Shown here in pieces: positions 52,182 through 61,333 of a DNA stretch of 64,000 nucleotides; the first letter of the stretch is position 1, and each line of letters starts with the position of its first letter. Made by a program: the position numbers and the translations under genes. The notes beneath the pieces were generated by a model. The model was given only the letters and a program-made list of their open reading frames with translations, ran no database searches and was not told the origin of the DNA. Source of the DNA: Microbacterium sp. TPD7012 (GTDB lineage Bacteria > Actinomycetota > Actinomycetes > Actinomycetales > Microbacteriaceae); contig NZ_QDFV01000001.1 of NCBI RefSeq assembly GCF_003075395.1, forward strand, positions 434,001 to 498,000, given 5' to 3'.

Positions 52182-53282
52182 TCAGAGGGTGTCTGCGAAC
52201 AGCTCCATGACGGCTTCGCCCATCTCGACCTGTGTGAGCACGATCTGGAAGGACCCGTCGGGGTCGATGGAGAAGTCGGTGCCCTGGCCACCGGACCAGC
52301 CGTAGCGTCCGGCGTGATCGCCCTCCGTGACGACGGCGACGCCGAAGCCCCAGCCGGTCGCGTTCCAGAACCCGGGGAAGAAGCTGTCCTCCGCCTTCGC
52401 CGCGTCGGGCACCTGATCCGTGCGCAGCAGCTCGAGCAGCTGCGGCTCGAGGAACACCTCACCGCCGTGGACACCGCCGGCGGCGAGCATCCGCGCGAAT
52501 GCCGCATAGTCGGATGCCGTGGACACGAGCTCCGAATGGCTCAGGTCGAACGGGGCCGGGGCGACGGAGAACCCGCCGGCCGCGGGTTCGATCTCCACCA
52601 GCGCGCCGCTCTCGTCGTGGCGATACGCGGCAGGCAGCCGATGCGCCTGCTCGATCGGCACGGTGTACCCGGTGTCGACCATGCCGAGCGGCGCGAACAG
52701 GTCGGCGCGAAGGTGATCCTCGAGTGACCCGTCGACCAGGCGGGAGAGCAGGATGCCGAGGATCCCGAAGGAGTGGTGGTAGCGCCATCCGGTCCCCGGC
52801 TGGAAGGCGAGCGGCAGGTCGGCGAGGGCGTCCAACCATTCCTGCGCACCGAGGGCGACGGGTTCCTGGCCGGCCTGTGTCCGGTTGGCGATCATCGCAT
52901 CCTGCAACGGGCACGGCGCCGTCATCATGCCGTACCCCGACATGTTCGTCAGCAGATCCCGCACCATGATCGGCGACTCCGCCGGCTCGACATCATCGAG
53001 TGGCGAATCGGGCGTGCGCAGCACTTGACGATCCGCGAACTCCGGGAGCCATCGCTCGATCGGGTCGTCGAGACCGAGGCGCCCGTCCTGCACGAGGCGC
53101 AGTGCGGCGACCGCCAGGACCGGCTTCGTCATCGACTGGATGCGCACGATCGCATCGGCCGGCAGATCACCCGCCGTGAAGACCTCGTCCGGTCCGTCGG
53201 CGCTGCCGCGAACGACGACGATTCCCGGGGCCGTACCGCGCGAGACATGGTCTTCGAGAACAGAGAGCAGAGGCTTCGTCAT
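52182..53282 (-). CDS. Beta-lactamase-family serine hydrolase
   Basis: The 366-residue protein has the class C-like S-x-x-K motif (Ser50-Met-Thr-Lys53). Tyr168 lies in WRYHHSFG, where YxN is usual but the third position is His. A late WSGGQGTDF replaces the KTG box. These features match the EstB/serine hydrolase group, which are esterases or peptidases rather than true beta-lactamases. No signal peptide is visible, so it is probably cytoplasmic. GAGGG lies a few bases before the ATG. Confidence 0.88.
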   Translation of the reverse strand: MTKPLLSVLEDHVSRGTAPGIVVVRGSADGPDEVFTAGDLPADAIVRIQSMTKPVLAVAALRLVQDGRLGLDDPIERWLPEFADRQVLRTPDSPLDDVEPAESPIMVRDLLTNMSGYGMMTAPCPLQDAMIANRTQAGQEPVALGAQEWLDALADLPLAFQPGTGWRYHHSFGILGILLSRLVDGSLEDHLRADLFAPLGMVDTGYTVPIEQAHRLPAAYRHDESGALVEIEPAAGGFSVAPAPFDLSHSELVSTASDYAAFARMLAAGGVHGGEVFLEPQLLELLRTDQVPDAAKAEDSFFPGFWNATGWGFGVAVVTEGDHAGRYGWSGGQGTDFSIDPDGSFQIVLTQVEMGEAVMELFADTL

Positions 53283-53417
53283 GCCCTCGATTGAAACACG
53301 GTGCGCGTCGCGAGCGAATCACCCGCCAGACGGACTCCGCCGTGCGACCGGAGACAGATGCGGGTTCGGCCTCCCGCCGGACGCGTGCGATCCGCGACTC
53401 TCGTAGCGTCGATCGAC

Positions 53418-54722
53418 GTGACCACCTCTGAACACCACCGCACACGCCCCTCCGTCCGCATCGCCCGAAGATTCTTCGGCGTCCTGATCGTCGCGATCGG
53501 GTGCCTGGTCGCGGTGGTCGCCGGCGCGTTCGCGATCCTGCTCGTGGCCGCCGAGCTCCCGTCCGCCGTGCTCTTCCTCGGGGCCGGGCTCGTGGTCGCC
53601 TTCGTCGTCGCCCTGCTGATCGGTCGCGCAGGATCAGCCGTCGCAGGGCGCGGGTGGCGGCCGGCTCTGATCGTGAGCGTCGCATGGTCGGCCGCTCTGG
53701 CGCTTCTCTTCGGCCTCACCTTCCTGCAGCCGTTCCCCGTGCAGCCATCGGCGCCGATTCCCGCAGGTGTCGCGTTCTGGGAACTGCCCGACGGCAGTCG
53801 ACTGGCGTACACCACGAGCCCCGCGACCGGTCCGACGAAGCCGGTGCCGGTCGTCTTCCTGCACGGCGGCCCCGGCACCCCCAGCGAGGGCCTGCCCTAC
53901 GGCACCGCCGAACTGAACGCGGCGGGCTACGACGTGTACAGCTACGACCAGATCGGCGCGGGTCGCTCCACCAGGCTGAGCGACGTCACCGGCTACACGG
54001 TCGAACGCAACGTCGCCGATCTCGAAGCGGTGCGAGAGCTGATCGGCGCCGAACGGCTGATCGTGATCGGGCAGTCCTGGGGCGGCTCCTTGGCGGCGCA
54101 GTACCTGGCCGCGCATCCGGATCGGGTGGACAAGGTCGTCTTCACCTCGCCGGGCGAGATCTGGCCGGCCGCGCACCCCGACACGGATGTGGATCCGTGG
54201 GGCGAGCTCACCGGGGCCGACCGCGAGCGGTACGACGAGCTCACCTCGGATCCGCGATTCCTGCTGCAGTCGGTCCTGCTGGAGAACAACCCTCAGGCTT
54301 CGCATTCTCTGATCGGCGATGCGGAGGCCGATTCGCGGTTGCACGAGATCGCCGTCACCGGACGCCATCTGGCGAGCTGCCCCGGAGGGCCGCCCGGCGA
54401 CGGCGAGGTCCACCAGAACCCGCAGGGCTTCTACACGAACCAGATGACGAACGCCGACTTCGAGACGGTGCCCGATCCGCGCCCGGCTCTGCGGAACCTG
54501 GACACCCCCGCCCTGGTCCTCCGGGCGGAATGCGACTACGTGCCGTGGGTCGATACCCGGGACTACCGGGATGCTCTGCCGGCCTCGACGCTGGTCTACC
54601 TGCCCGGCGCCGGGCACGGCATCACCGATCAGGCCGGCCCCGCATACCTGGAGGCGATCCTGGGGTTCCTCGCGGGCGACCAGCTCCGCGGCTATGACGG
54701 AGAGGAGGACCCGTCACGCTGA
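53418..54722 (+). CDS. Membrane-anchored alpha/beta hydrolase, proline-iminopeptidase-like
   Basis: The 434-residue protein has three membrane segments in its first 110 residues and then an S33-type alpha/beta hydrolase: HGGPGTPS (oxyanion), nucleophile Ser220 in GQSWGG, Asp in ECDYVPWVD and His in PGAGHGI. The HGGPG and GQSWGG motifs are those of prolyl aminopeptidases and relatives. The GTG at 53418 lacks a ribosome site; a TAGCGT box eight bases upstream may allow leaderless translation. The longer open frame upstream is unlikely to be translated. Confidence 0.85.
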   Translation: MTTSEHHRTRPSVRIARRFFGVLIVAIGCLVAVVAGAFAILLVAAELPSAVLFLGAGLVVAFVVALLIGRAGSAVAGRGWRPALIVSVAWSAALALLFGLTFLQPFPVQPSAPIPAGVAFWELPDGSRLAYTTSPATGPTKPVPVVFLHGGPGTPSEGLPYGTAELNAAGYDVYSYDQIGAGRSTRLSDVTGYTVERNVADLEAVRELIGAERLIVIGQSWGGSLAAQYLAAHPDRVDKVVFTSPGEIWPAAHPDTDVDPWGELTGADRERYDELTSDPRFLLQSVLLENNPQASHSLIGDAEADSRLHEIAVTGRHLASCPGGPPGDGEVHQNPQGFYTNQMTNADFETVPDPRPALRNLDTPALVLRAECDYVPWVDTRDYRDALPASTLVYLPGAGHGITDQAGPAYLEAILGFLAGDQLRGYDGEEDPSR

Positions 54723-55398
54723 TCGCGGACGACAGGGCGAGGCGGCCCCGCCATCCCGGTCTCGTAGGCGATGATCACCAGCTGCGCTCGATCTCGGGCA
54801 CCCAGCTTGGTCAGGGCTCGACTGACATGAGTCTTGACCGTGCCGTGGCTGATGTGGAGCTCGGCGGCGATCTCGCATTGTTCCGGCCCTGCGCGACGAG
54901 CAGCAGCACGTCGCGCTCGCGTTCTGTCAGATCCGCCAACCGGGGTTCCGTCGCCGGATCGGGTCGGGTGTCAGCGGGCGACCACGTCTCGGCGATCCGG
55001 CGAGCGATCGCCGGGGCCAGCAGCGCGTCGCCGGCGACCACGGTGCGGATGGCCTGCACGAGCGCCGGGGCCTCGAAGTCCTTCAGCAGGTAGCCGCTCG
55101 CGCCGTGCTTGAGAGCGGTCGATACCGAGTCGTCGGAGTCGTAGCTTGTCAGCACAACGATCCTGGTGTGCGCCAGCTCCGGGTCGGCGGTGATGGCGCG
55201 CGTGGCCGAGAGACCGTCTCCGCCGGGCATCCTGATGTCCATGAGCACAACGTCGGGTCGCAGCTCACGGCTCTTCGTCACGGCGCTCGGACCGTCTCCC
55301 GCCTCGCCGACGACGCGCAGATCGTGCTCGGAATCGATCAGCGCCCGCAGGCCCGCTCTGGCCAGCTGATGGTCGTCGACGATCAGCACCGTGATCAT
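54692..55398 (-). pseudogene. NarL/LuxR-family response regulator with a frameshift in the DNA-binding domain
   Basis: The receiver domain is intact (VLIVDDHQLARAGLR, phosphorylated Asp in VVLMDIRMPGGDG, VLTSYDSDD, SGYLLKD). The HTH begins normally (LTERERDVLLLVAQGRNNA), but then the frame shifts and ends at 54811. Adding one base near 54875 restores EIAAELHISHGTVKTHVSRA and a full HTH ending at 54692. So one base is missing, either a real mutation or a sequencing error. The start overlaps the kinase stop (ATGA). In the restored form the end overlaps the convergent hydrolase gene by 31 bases. Confidence 0.85.
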
Positions 55399-56501
55399 GG
55401 AACCGCCTCGGTCGGGACGCTCGCGCGCACGCGGAAGCCGCGCTGAGCCGCGGTGTCGATCTCGAGTCGGCCGCCGATCAGGGCCAGCCGCTCGCGCATG
55501 CCGCGTAGACCGTAGCCCTCTGCGAGGTCATCGGATGCGCCCACGCCGTCATCTGCGACCGTCACCGCGATCTCGGCCGGCTGCCACGCGAGCTCGACGG
55601 TGACGAGGGAGGCCCGCGCGTGCCGACGCACGTTCGTCAGGGCCTCCTGAACGACCCGGTACAGCGCCGGGCCGATCGACGAATCGACGACGCGGGGCTC
55701 GCCGCTGATCGCGAACGAGGCCGCGCACGCCTCGCTCCGGGCTGCCGAGACGAGGTCCGCGAGGTCCTCGAGGCCCGCCAGGCGGTCGCTCGCCTGATCG
55801 GACGCACGCATGACTCCGAGCATCTCGCGGATGCTGCGCGAGGTGCTCGTGCTGGCGCTGCGGATCCTCAGCAGCGCGTCGCGCGCCGCGTCCGGGTCGC
55901 TGTCGAAGAGGTGCGCACCGATGGTCGCCTGCATCGAGACCGTCTCGACCGACTGCGCGATCACGTCGTGAAGATCGCGTGCGATCGCCAGTCGTTCGGC
56001 CGCGAGCTCGCGTTCGATCTCCCGCGCGCGCTCGAGCCGCAGGTTCGCCGCGCGAACCGCCAGGTACGAGCGGCGCAGCCCGATCGCACGACCGATCGTG
56101 AAGGCGAGCGCCAGCCAGCCGACGGTGAGCACGGACCCGCCCACGTCCTCCGCCTGCCACGCTCCGACGATGAGTGAAGGCAGGATCGCTGCGGTGACCA
56201 CGAGCACGGGGCGCCGGCCGTCGGCAGAGGAACCCGCCGTGCCGATCGCGAGCGCGAAGGCGAGGAGGAAAGGTCCGTCGAGCAGCGATGAGGTCGGGAG
56301 CAGCTGGCCGGTGAGTCCCACGGCGCCGATCACCGCGACGACCCGAAGCGGAGCGACGCTGCGCCACAGCAGCGGGGCACTGCACGCGGCCGCGAAAGCC
56401 GTGACAATCACCCACTCGGCCCCGGACTGCGCCTGCCCGATCACGGTGCAGACGCCCGCCAGCCACACCGCCGCTGCGAGGCAGACATCGATGCGGGGCA
56501 T
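55395..56501 (-). CDS. Two-component sensor histidine kinase, HisKA_3 type
   Basis: This 368-residue protein has four to six membrane segments in the first 150 residues, a coiled segment, the HisKA_3 box ERLAIARDLHDVIAQSV with the phosphorylated His, and an ATPase domain (VVQEALTNVRRHA, VADDGVG, GYGLRGMRERL). It phosphorylates the NarL-type regulator encoded next. GGAG lies seven bases before the ATG at 56501; a 12-codon upstream extension is less likely. The signal is unknown. Confidence 0.92.
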   Translation of the reverse strand: MPRIDVCLAAAVWLAGVCTVIGQAQSGAEWVIVTAFAAACSAPLLWRSVAPLRVVAVIGAVGLTGQLLPTSSLLDGPFLLAFALAIGTAGSSADGRRPVLVVTAAILPSLIVGAWQAEDVGGSVLTVGWLALAFTIGRAIGLRRSYLAVRAANLRLERAREIERELAAERLAIARDLHDVIAQSVETVSMQATIGAHLFDSDPDAARDALLRIRSASTSTSRSIREMLGVMRASDQASDRLAGLEDLADLVSAARSEACAASFAISGEPRVVDSSIGPALYRVVQEALTNVRRHARASLVTVELAWQPAEIAVTVADDGVGASDDLAEGYGLRGMRERLALIGGRLEIDTAAQRGFRVRASVPTEAVP

Positions 56502-56629
56502 GGACGGACTCCTCGGGCGTGCAGCGGACGATCCCACCGTATCGATGATGATCCGGGAGCGCGTCGTACCAGAGACCTATCTGTCATCGGCACTTCGGAC
56601 GGATTCGCCCGGTGCGGAAAGGACTCACA

Positions 56630-56703
56630 TGGAGGGACTGACGGGAATCGAACCCGCGCTATCTGCTTGGGAAGCAGAAGTTCTGCCATTGAACTACAGT
56701 CCC
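56630..56703 (-). tRNA. tRNA-Gly(CCC)
   Basis: Read on the minus strand, the acceptor arm GGGACTG pairs with CAGTCCC, followed by U and an encoded CCA. The D-arm has GTAGTTCAATGGCAGAAC, the anticodon loop TTCCCAA gives anticodon CCC, and the T-arm has GGGTTCGATTCCC. All stems pair. No integrase or repeated 3' end lies nearby. Confidence 0.96.
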
Positions 56704-56757
56704 GAACCCGTTCCGAGGAGCGGGTGAACGCAAGCCTACCTGCCCGCCGCCGGATGG

Positions 56758-56800
56758 CAAAAGCATGGGGCCACCGCGGATGCTGTTCCACGATGGCCCC
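56758..56800 (-). terminator. Rho-independent terminator of the GH30-GH43 gene
   Basis: On the minus strand GGGGCCA (complement of 56794-56800) pairs with TGGCCCC (complement of 56767-56773) and is followed by a run of five U (56758-56762). It lies 15 bases after the stop of the large gene. Confidence 0.75.
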
Positions 56801-56814
56801 GTTGCGTCAACCGA

Positions 56815-59800
56815 TCAGCGGCGCCAGCGTCGCCGTCCGGCGAAGGCGAGTCCGCCGCCCACGAGCAGGAGGGCCGCCAGGGCCAGAGTCACGGTGAGCG
56901 CGTTGCCGTCCAGCCCGGTCGCCGCGAGTCCGCCTCCGCCGCTCGTGCCGCTGGAGGCTCCGCCGTTTCCGCCGGTGCCGGTTCCCGGTCCGGTGCCGGG
57001 GTCCGCCGCCCGCACGGTCAGTGCGGCGCGGAACTCCGAGCCGTCGGCCCGTGTCATCACGACGTGGTGCTGGCCCGCCGGAACGCTCGTCGGCACACTC
57101 CACGTCAGCGACGCTGCTCCGGCCGCGTCGGCCGTCACCGTGCCCATGTCCACCGGGTCGGAGTGCAGCGCGAACGACACGTCCTCCTCCTGCTCGAGTC
57201 CGGCGACCTCGACGGTGATGCTGTCGCCGGCGGTGACGGCATCCGCGGAGATCGCGATCTCGGGATCCGCCGGGGTCGTCGGCTCGTCGAGCGTCACCAT
57301 GATCCAGCTCACCTGCACGTCGGCGTCGCGCGTCGGTGAGAGCACCAGCTCGATCTCGCCGGCATCGTCCACGGTGATGTCGCCGTAGCTGCGCGTCTCG
57401 TCGGCCGCGACGTAGTCGTGGTCCTCCTCGACGACGGTGCCGTTGACGCTCACCCGCGCGCCGCGGTCGTCCCACTGATCCCACGGATCCGCGTAGCCGA
57501 CGTGCACGCTGTAGCTCCCGGGCTCGAGGTCGCCGAAGCGGTACGCGATGTCGCGCCCCTCGACGGCGTAGCGCAAGGTGGAGAACATGGTGCCGTCCGC
57601 GGACCCCGACGTCTTGCTGCCTTCGCTGATGTAGCCCCAGGATGCGCCGGTCTCGGCGTCCTCGCCGAACGCCTGGTCCGCACCGGTGTTCTGCATGTCG
57701 CTCACGCCCGCGGCTTCCCGCAGCGCCAGCCAGTCCGCCGTCTCCTGACCGCCGGCGTTCACCGCGTAGCGGAGCCCGTCGGGCACGACGGCGATCGTGC
57801 GGGTGAAGGTGCGCCCGCCGAACTCCGGGAGAGTGCCCGTCGCTGTCACGATGCCGGGCACGTCGAACGAACCGGAGAAGCTCCAGGTGACCGGCTGCTC
57901 GGTCGCGACGCCATTCCGGGTCACGTTCACGACCGGCACGTCGAAGCTGCCGCCGACCGGGATCGTCTCCGGAACCGCCGAGACATCCCACGCCGACCAC
58001 TGGTCGAGCTGATCGAGAGTCCACTCGTCGTGCACCTCGACCGAGAGGGAGTCTCCGCCCTCGCCCATGCTGATCGGCAGCCACACCATCTGCGCGTTCT
58101 TCAGATCGGTGCCGCCGTTCCAGCGGTCGCCCATGTAGATGTACTTCCCGTGATCGGGATCGACCGGGATCACCGAGGAGGGCTGCGAGTTCCACGAATT
58201 GTTCTGCGCCCACCACGGGAACGGATCGCCCATCTCGGTCCACGCGCCCATGAGGTCGGTCGACGTCGCCCACCGCGACGGGTTGGGGCTCCACCCCGTC
58301 GTCCCGGACGTGATCAGGAAGTACCGCTCGTCGTGTTGGAAGATCGCCGGGGATTCCCGGGACTGGTTCACGAAGATGCGGTTGTAGTCCACCCCGAGCA
58401 CGGCCTCGTCCGCGGGAGTCGCGAGGTCGGTGTACTCGTCGTTGAGCTTCGAGATGAACATGGTGGCGTTCTCCTCGCTCGAGTAGATGATGTACCCGGT
58501 CCCGTCGTCATCGACGAACAGGTTCATGTCGCGCGCCATGCCGCGGTTGTTCGGGGCGTTGTTCGGCGGATCGGCATCCGCTGGCGCGTAGTTCAGCCGG
58601 TAGCTGTCGATGTAGCGGAAGGGGCCGAAGGGCGAATCCGCCACGGCGACACCCGCGTTGGCCTTCGCGTACTGCGCCGACGAGGTCGCGGAGGGACCGT
58701 CCATGTGGGCCCACATCACCCACTTGCCGGTGCTCTCGTTGTAGATGACCTTCGGACGCTCGATGATCGGCGGGGTCACGCCGTCGACCGGCACGGTGCC
58801 GAGGTCGCGGTACACGGCATCCTTCTGCTCCTGCGAGTAGTCGCCGTAGAGCGCCTCGAAGTACGGCTCGTCGAACTGCTCCTCCGATGCCAGGGCGCGA
58901 AGCGCGACGCCGCGGTCCTCCCAGTTGTAGAGGTCGTACGAGCTGTAGACGTGCACGCCCGGCGCCGAGTGGTAGCCGTTCGTGCGGTCCTCGCCGTAGA
59001 GGTAGTAGATCGTGCGGCCGTCGTCGTCCGTCGAGGGGACGACCTGACCGCCGTGGGCCTGGATGACCTCGCCGTTCGTGTCGAGCCACTCCTGGCCGGG
59101 GCGGAAGCTCGCGTACGGAGCGATCTCATCGCGCGCCTCGTCGAGTCGCCACTGCTGGTTGGCGCCCCAGTTCGACTGCCAGACGCCGACGGAGGCGCCG
59201 ACGGATGTCGAAGAGCCTCCGACGTCGAGCACCTTCCCGCGGCCGGCGTTGAGCAGGCTGAACGTCGTGCCGTTCGTCGTCGTCATCATCCACAGCGCCG
59301 AGGGGTCGGCGGATGCCGTGGCATCGTCGACGTCGCGGAGGACCGTGCTGTCGCCGTCGGCGACGAGCGTGCGACCGTCGGCGGCGCGCAGGGCGAAGCG
59401 GTCGCGCGACGTGCCGGGCTGGTCGTCGACGAGCGTCGCCGTCCAGGTCTGCGCGTCGATCAGCTCGGGTTCGCGGGCGCTGCCGAGCTGGGTGCTGTCG
59501 GCGACCACGGTGAGCGCGTGCCCGCTCTGCACGCCGGTGAGGGTGTAGGACTCGCCGTCGCGCAGGGTCGGTGCCTCGTCGGCGACACCCTCGACACCGG
59601 TGACCACGAACGTGGTCACCGACTTCGCGGGCACCGTCAGCGTCGCCGTGCCGTCGGCGGCCACGGACACCGCGCTGCCGGTGCGGAGCGCGTTCGCCTC
59701 GGGGTCGGATGCCGGGGACTCGGTCGTCACGATCGGGGTCACGGTCGCACCCTGGTCGATGTCGCCGAAGAGCGACAGGTCGATCGTGATCGTGCGCTCC

Positions 59801-61263
59801 TGGTCGCTCGTGTTCGTGTGCACGAGCGTCGCGCCCGAGCCGTCGCCGTCGATCGCCGCCGTGGTGTCGTCATCGCCGGCGCTGACGAGCTTGTCGCCCG
59901 GCTCGATGTAGTGCGTGAAGTTGCGCAGCGTGTTGTACTTCGCGTTCGTGCGGATGCCGCAGGAAGGGTCTGCGTCGCCGTCGGCGATCCGGCGGGCGGA
60001 ATCGCCGTCGGCGTTGCAGTCGAAGTCGATGAAGATCGACCCCCAGTTCTTCTTCTCGACCTTCTCCATGTTGTAGAGGTCTTCGACCGGCTGCCAGAGC
60101 ACCCAGGCGTCCGACTCGAGCTCACGCAGATCGTCGCTGACCAGCTGCGCGATGCCGAGGCCGTTCTCGATGGCATCCGGGTTCCAGCTGTCGCCGCCCC
60201 AGTTGCCCTCGACCTCGCTCATCCACAGCGGCTTGTCTGCGCTCTTCGCGATGTCGCGGGCGAGGTGCCGGCCGCCCGTGCCGTAGGTGTGCACGTTGAG
60301 CTGGGCGACCACGTCGCGCGCCTCGGCGTCCCATCCGTTCCAGTCCTCGACGAAGCGGTCGGGGTTGGTCTCGTCGGGGCCGGAGATCGCGGCATCTGTC
60401 GTGGTGTCGGGCTCGGCGAGTTCGGCGGCCAGGGCCTTGAGCACCTCGGCCTGCAGAGCGGGTCCGGCGTGCGCGCCTTCCTGCCGGCTCGCGCTCGTGG
60501 GCCAGCCGTCGTCGCCGAGAGTCGTGCCCCAGTAGTTGGTGTTCGGCTCGTTCAGGGGGTCGATCGTGTCGAAGGAGATGCCCTGGGTCTCTTCGACGTG
60601 CTGGACGACCGTCTTGACGTAGGTCGCGAAGGTGCCGAGCGAGTCCTGGCGGATCTGGTCGGCCGAGGCGTCGCTGCCACCGCTGACGAATCCGCTCTCG
60701 GTCAGGAAGTACGGCGGCGAGTTGCTGAAGGCCTCCCAGGTGTCGACCTGATCCTTGATCGCCGACACCCAGGCGAGCTGCGCGGCATCCGCTGAGAAGT
60801 CGTAGTCGCTCGCGTTCTCGCCCGTCCACGCGGCGCGGAAGCGGTCGCGGTCGGCGTAGGTCGAGGTGATCTCGCCGTTCTCGTCCGACAGGGGAGCGTC
60901 GGGGTTCCACCAACCGGGCACCGCGCCTCCGGGGCGCAGGTAGTCGGGCACATCGGAGGCGTTGCCGCCGCCGATGTTGTAGCGCGCGATGTTGAGATTC
61001 AGGCCGTCGTCGCCGAAGACCTTGTCGATGAGCTCGTCGCGCAGCCCTTCGGGGTAGGAGCCGGTGGCATTCGCCATCCAGACGAGACTCGATCCCCACC
61101 CCTGGAAGGGCCCGCCGGCGTATGCCGGATTGGGTGTGAGGGTGAGATCGGGTTCAGCGGCGCTGGCCGCCTGAGGGAGGGCGGCGAGACCGCTCGCTGT
61201 CGCCGCGAGGACTGCGGCCATGGCGAGCGCGCGCCGGGGTGAGGTCGCTCTTCTTTCAGACAT
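56815..61263 (-). CDS. Cell-wall-anchored GH30-GH43 bifunctional galactanase
   Basis: The 1482-residue protein has a signal peptide (1-36) and a GH30 barrel (about 40-460) with acid/base Glu239 in DPLNEPN and nucleophile Glu350 in WMSEVEG. A ricin-B-like domain (about 573-706, QQWRLDE) follows, then a GH43 five-blade domain (about 725-1085) with AHGGQVV, YYLYGEDR and probable acid Glu970 in SRESPAIF, and then an Ig-like and a carbohydrate-binding domain. The end is the sortase-type tail LAATG, a membrane helix and RRRWRR. The GH30 part resembles endo-beta-1,6-galactanases and the GH43 part exo-beta-1,3-galactanases (subfamily 24), so type II arabinogalactan is the likely substrate. A tandem operator lies upstream. 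Confidence 0.9.
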   Translation of the reverse strand: MSERRATSPRRALAMAAVLAATASGLAALPQAASAAEPDLTLTPNPAYAGGPFQGWGSSLVWMANATGSYPEGLRDELIDKVFGDDGLNLNIARYNIGGGNASDVPDYLRPGGAVPGWWNPDAPLSDENGEITSTYADRDRFRAAWTGENASDYDFSADAAQLAWVSAIKDQVDTWEAFSNSPPYFLTESGFVSGGSDASADQIRQDSLGTFATYVKTVVQHVEETQGISFDTIDPLNEPNTNYWGTTLGDDGWPTSASRQEGAHAGPALQAEVLKALAAELAEPDTTTDAAISGPDETNPDRFVEDWNGWDAEARDVVAQLNVHTYGTGGRHLARDIAKSADKPLWMSEVEGNWGGDSWNPDAIENGLGIAQLVSDDLRELESDAWVLWQPVEDLYNMEKVEKKNWGSIFIDFDCNADGDSARRIADGDADPSCGIRTNAKYNTLRNFTHYIEPGDKLVSAGDDDTTAAIDGDGSGATLVHTNTSDQERTITIDLSLFGDIDQGATVTPIVTTESPASDPEANALRTGSAVSVAADGTATLTVPAKSVTTFVVTGVEGVADEAPTLRDGESYTLTGVQSGHALTVVADSTQLGSAREPELIDAQTWTATLVDDQPGTSRDRFALRAADGRTLVADGDSTVLRDVDDATASADPSALWMMTTTNGTTFSLLNAGRGKVLDVGGSSTSVGASVGVWQSNWGANQQWRLDEARDEIAPYASFRPGQEWLDTNGEVIQAHGGQVVPSTDDDGRTIYYLYGEDRTNGYHSAPGVHVYSSYDLYNWEDRGVALRALASEEQFDEPYFEALYGDYSQEQKDAVYRDLGTVPVDGVTPPIIERPKVIYNESTGKWVMWAHMDGPSATSSAQYAKANAGVAVADSPFGPFRYIDSYRLNYAPADADPPNNAPNNRGMARDMNLFVDDDGTGYIIYSSEENATMFISKLNDEYTDLATPADEAVLGVDYNRIFVNQSRESPAIFQHDERYFLITSGTTGWSPNPSRWATSTDLMGAWTEMGDPFPWWAQNNSWNSQPSSVIPVDPDHGKYIYMGDRWNGGTDLKNAQMVWLPISMGEGGDSLSVEVHDEWTLDQLDQWSAWDVSAVPETIPVGGSFDVPVVNVTRNGVATEQPVTWSFSGSFDVPGIVTATGTLPEFGGRTFTRTIAVVPDGLRYAVNAGGQETADWLALREAAGVSDMQNTGADQAFGEDAETGASWGYISEGSKTSGSADGTMFSTLRYAVEGRDIAYRFGDLEPGSYSVHVGYADPWDQWDDRGARVSVNGTVVEEDHDYVAADETRSYGDITVDDAGEIELVLSPTRDADVQVSWIMVTLDEPTTPADPEIAISADAVTAGDSITVEVAGLEQEEDVSFALHSDPVDMGTVTADAAGAASLTWSVPTSVPAGQHHVVMTRADGSEFRAALTVRAADPGTGPGTGTGGNGGASSGTSGGGGLAATGLDGNALTVTLALAALLLVGGGLAFAGRRRWRR

Positions 61264-61280
61264 CCTTGTCCATTCCGATA

Positions 61281-61312
61281 TGTGTTGACGTCAACATGTC
61301 GACGTCAACACA
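61281..61312. promoter_or_regulatory. Tandem palindromic operator of the GH30-GH43 gene
   Basis: TGTTGACGTCAACA (61283-61296, perfect) is followed at once by TGTCGACGTCAACA (61297-61310, one mismatch). The whole is a 32-bp dyad with arms TGTGTTGACGTC and GACGTCAACACA. The even palindrome with a central CG is typical of LacI-family sites. It lies 18 bases upstream of the large gene. Confidence 0.78.
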
Positions 61313-61333
61313 ATCTAGCGGATGACGATGCTT

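Noticed and set aside
52182..53282. Antibiotic-resistance beta-lactamase
   Set aside because: No signal peptide is visible, and the YxN and KTG boxes are altered (YHH and WSGG), which fits EstB-like serine hydrolases instead.
56630..56703. tRNA-Gly as a phage or island attachment site
   Set aside because: No integrase, no repeated tRNA 3' end and no foreign block lie on either side.
57418..60795. A 1125-codon open frame on the plus strand opposite the GH30-GH43 gene
   Set aside because: It is an antisense shadow produced by GC3 bias; its product is low-complexity Arg/Val/Asp-rich and shows no domain, while the minus strand encodes clear catalytic motifs.
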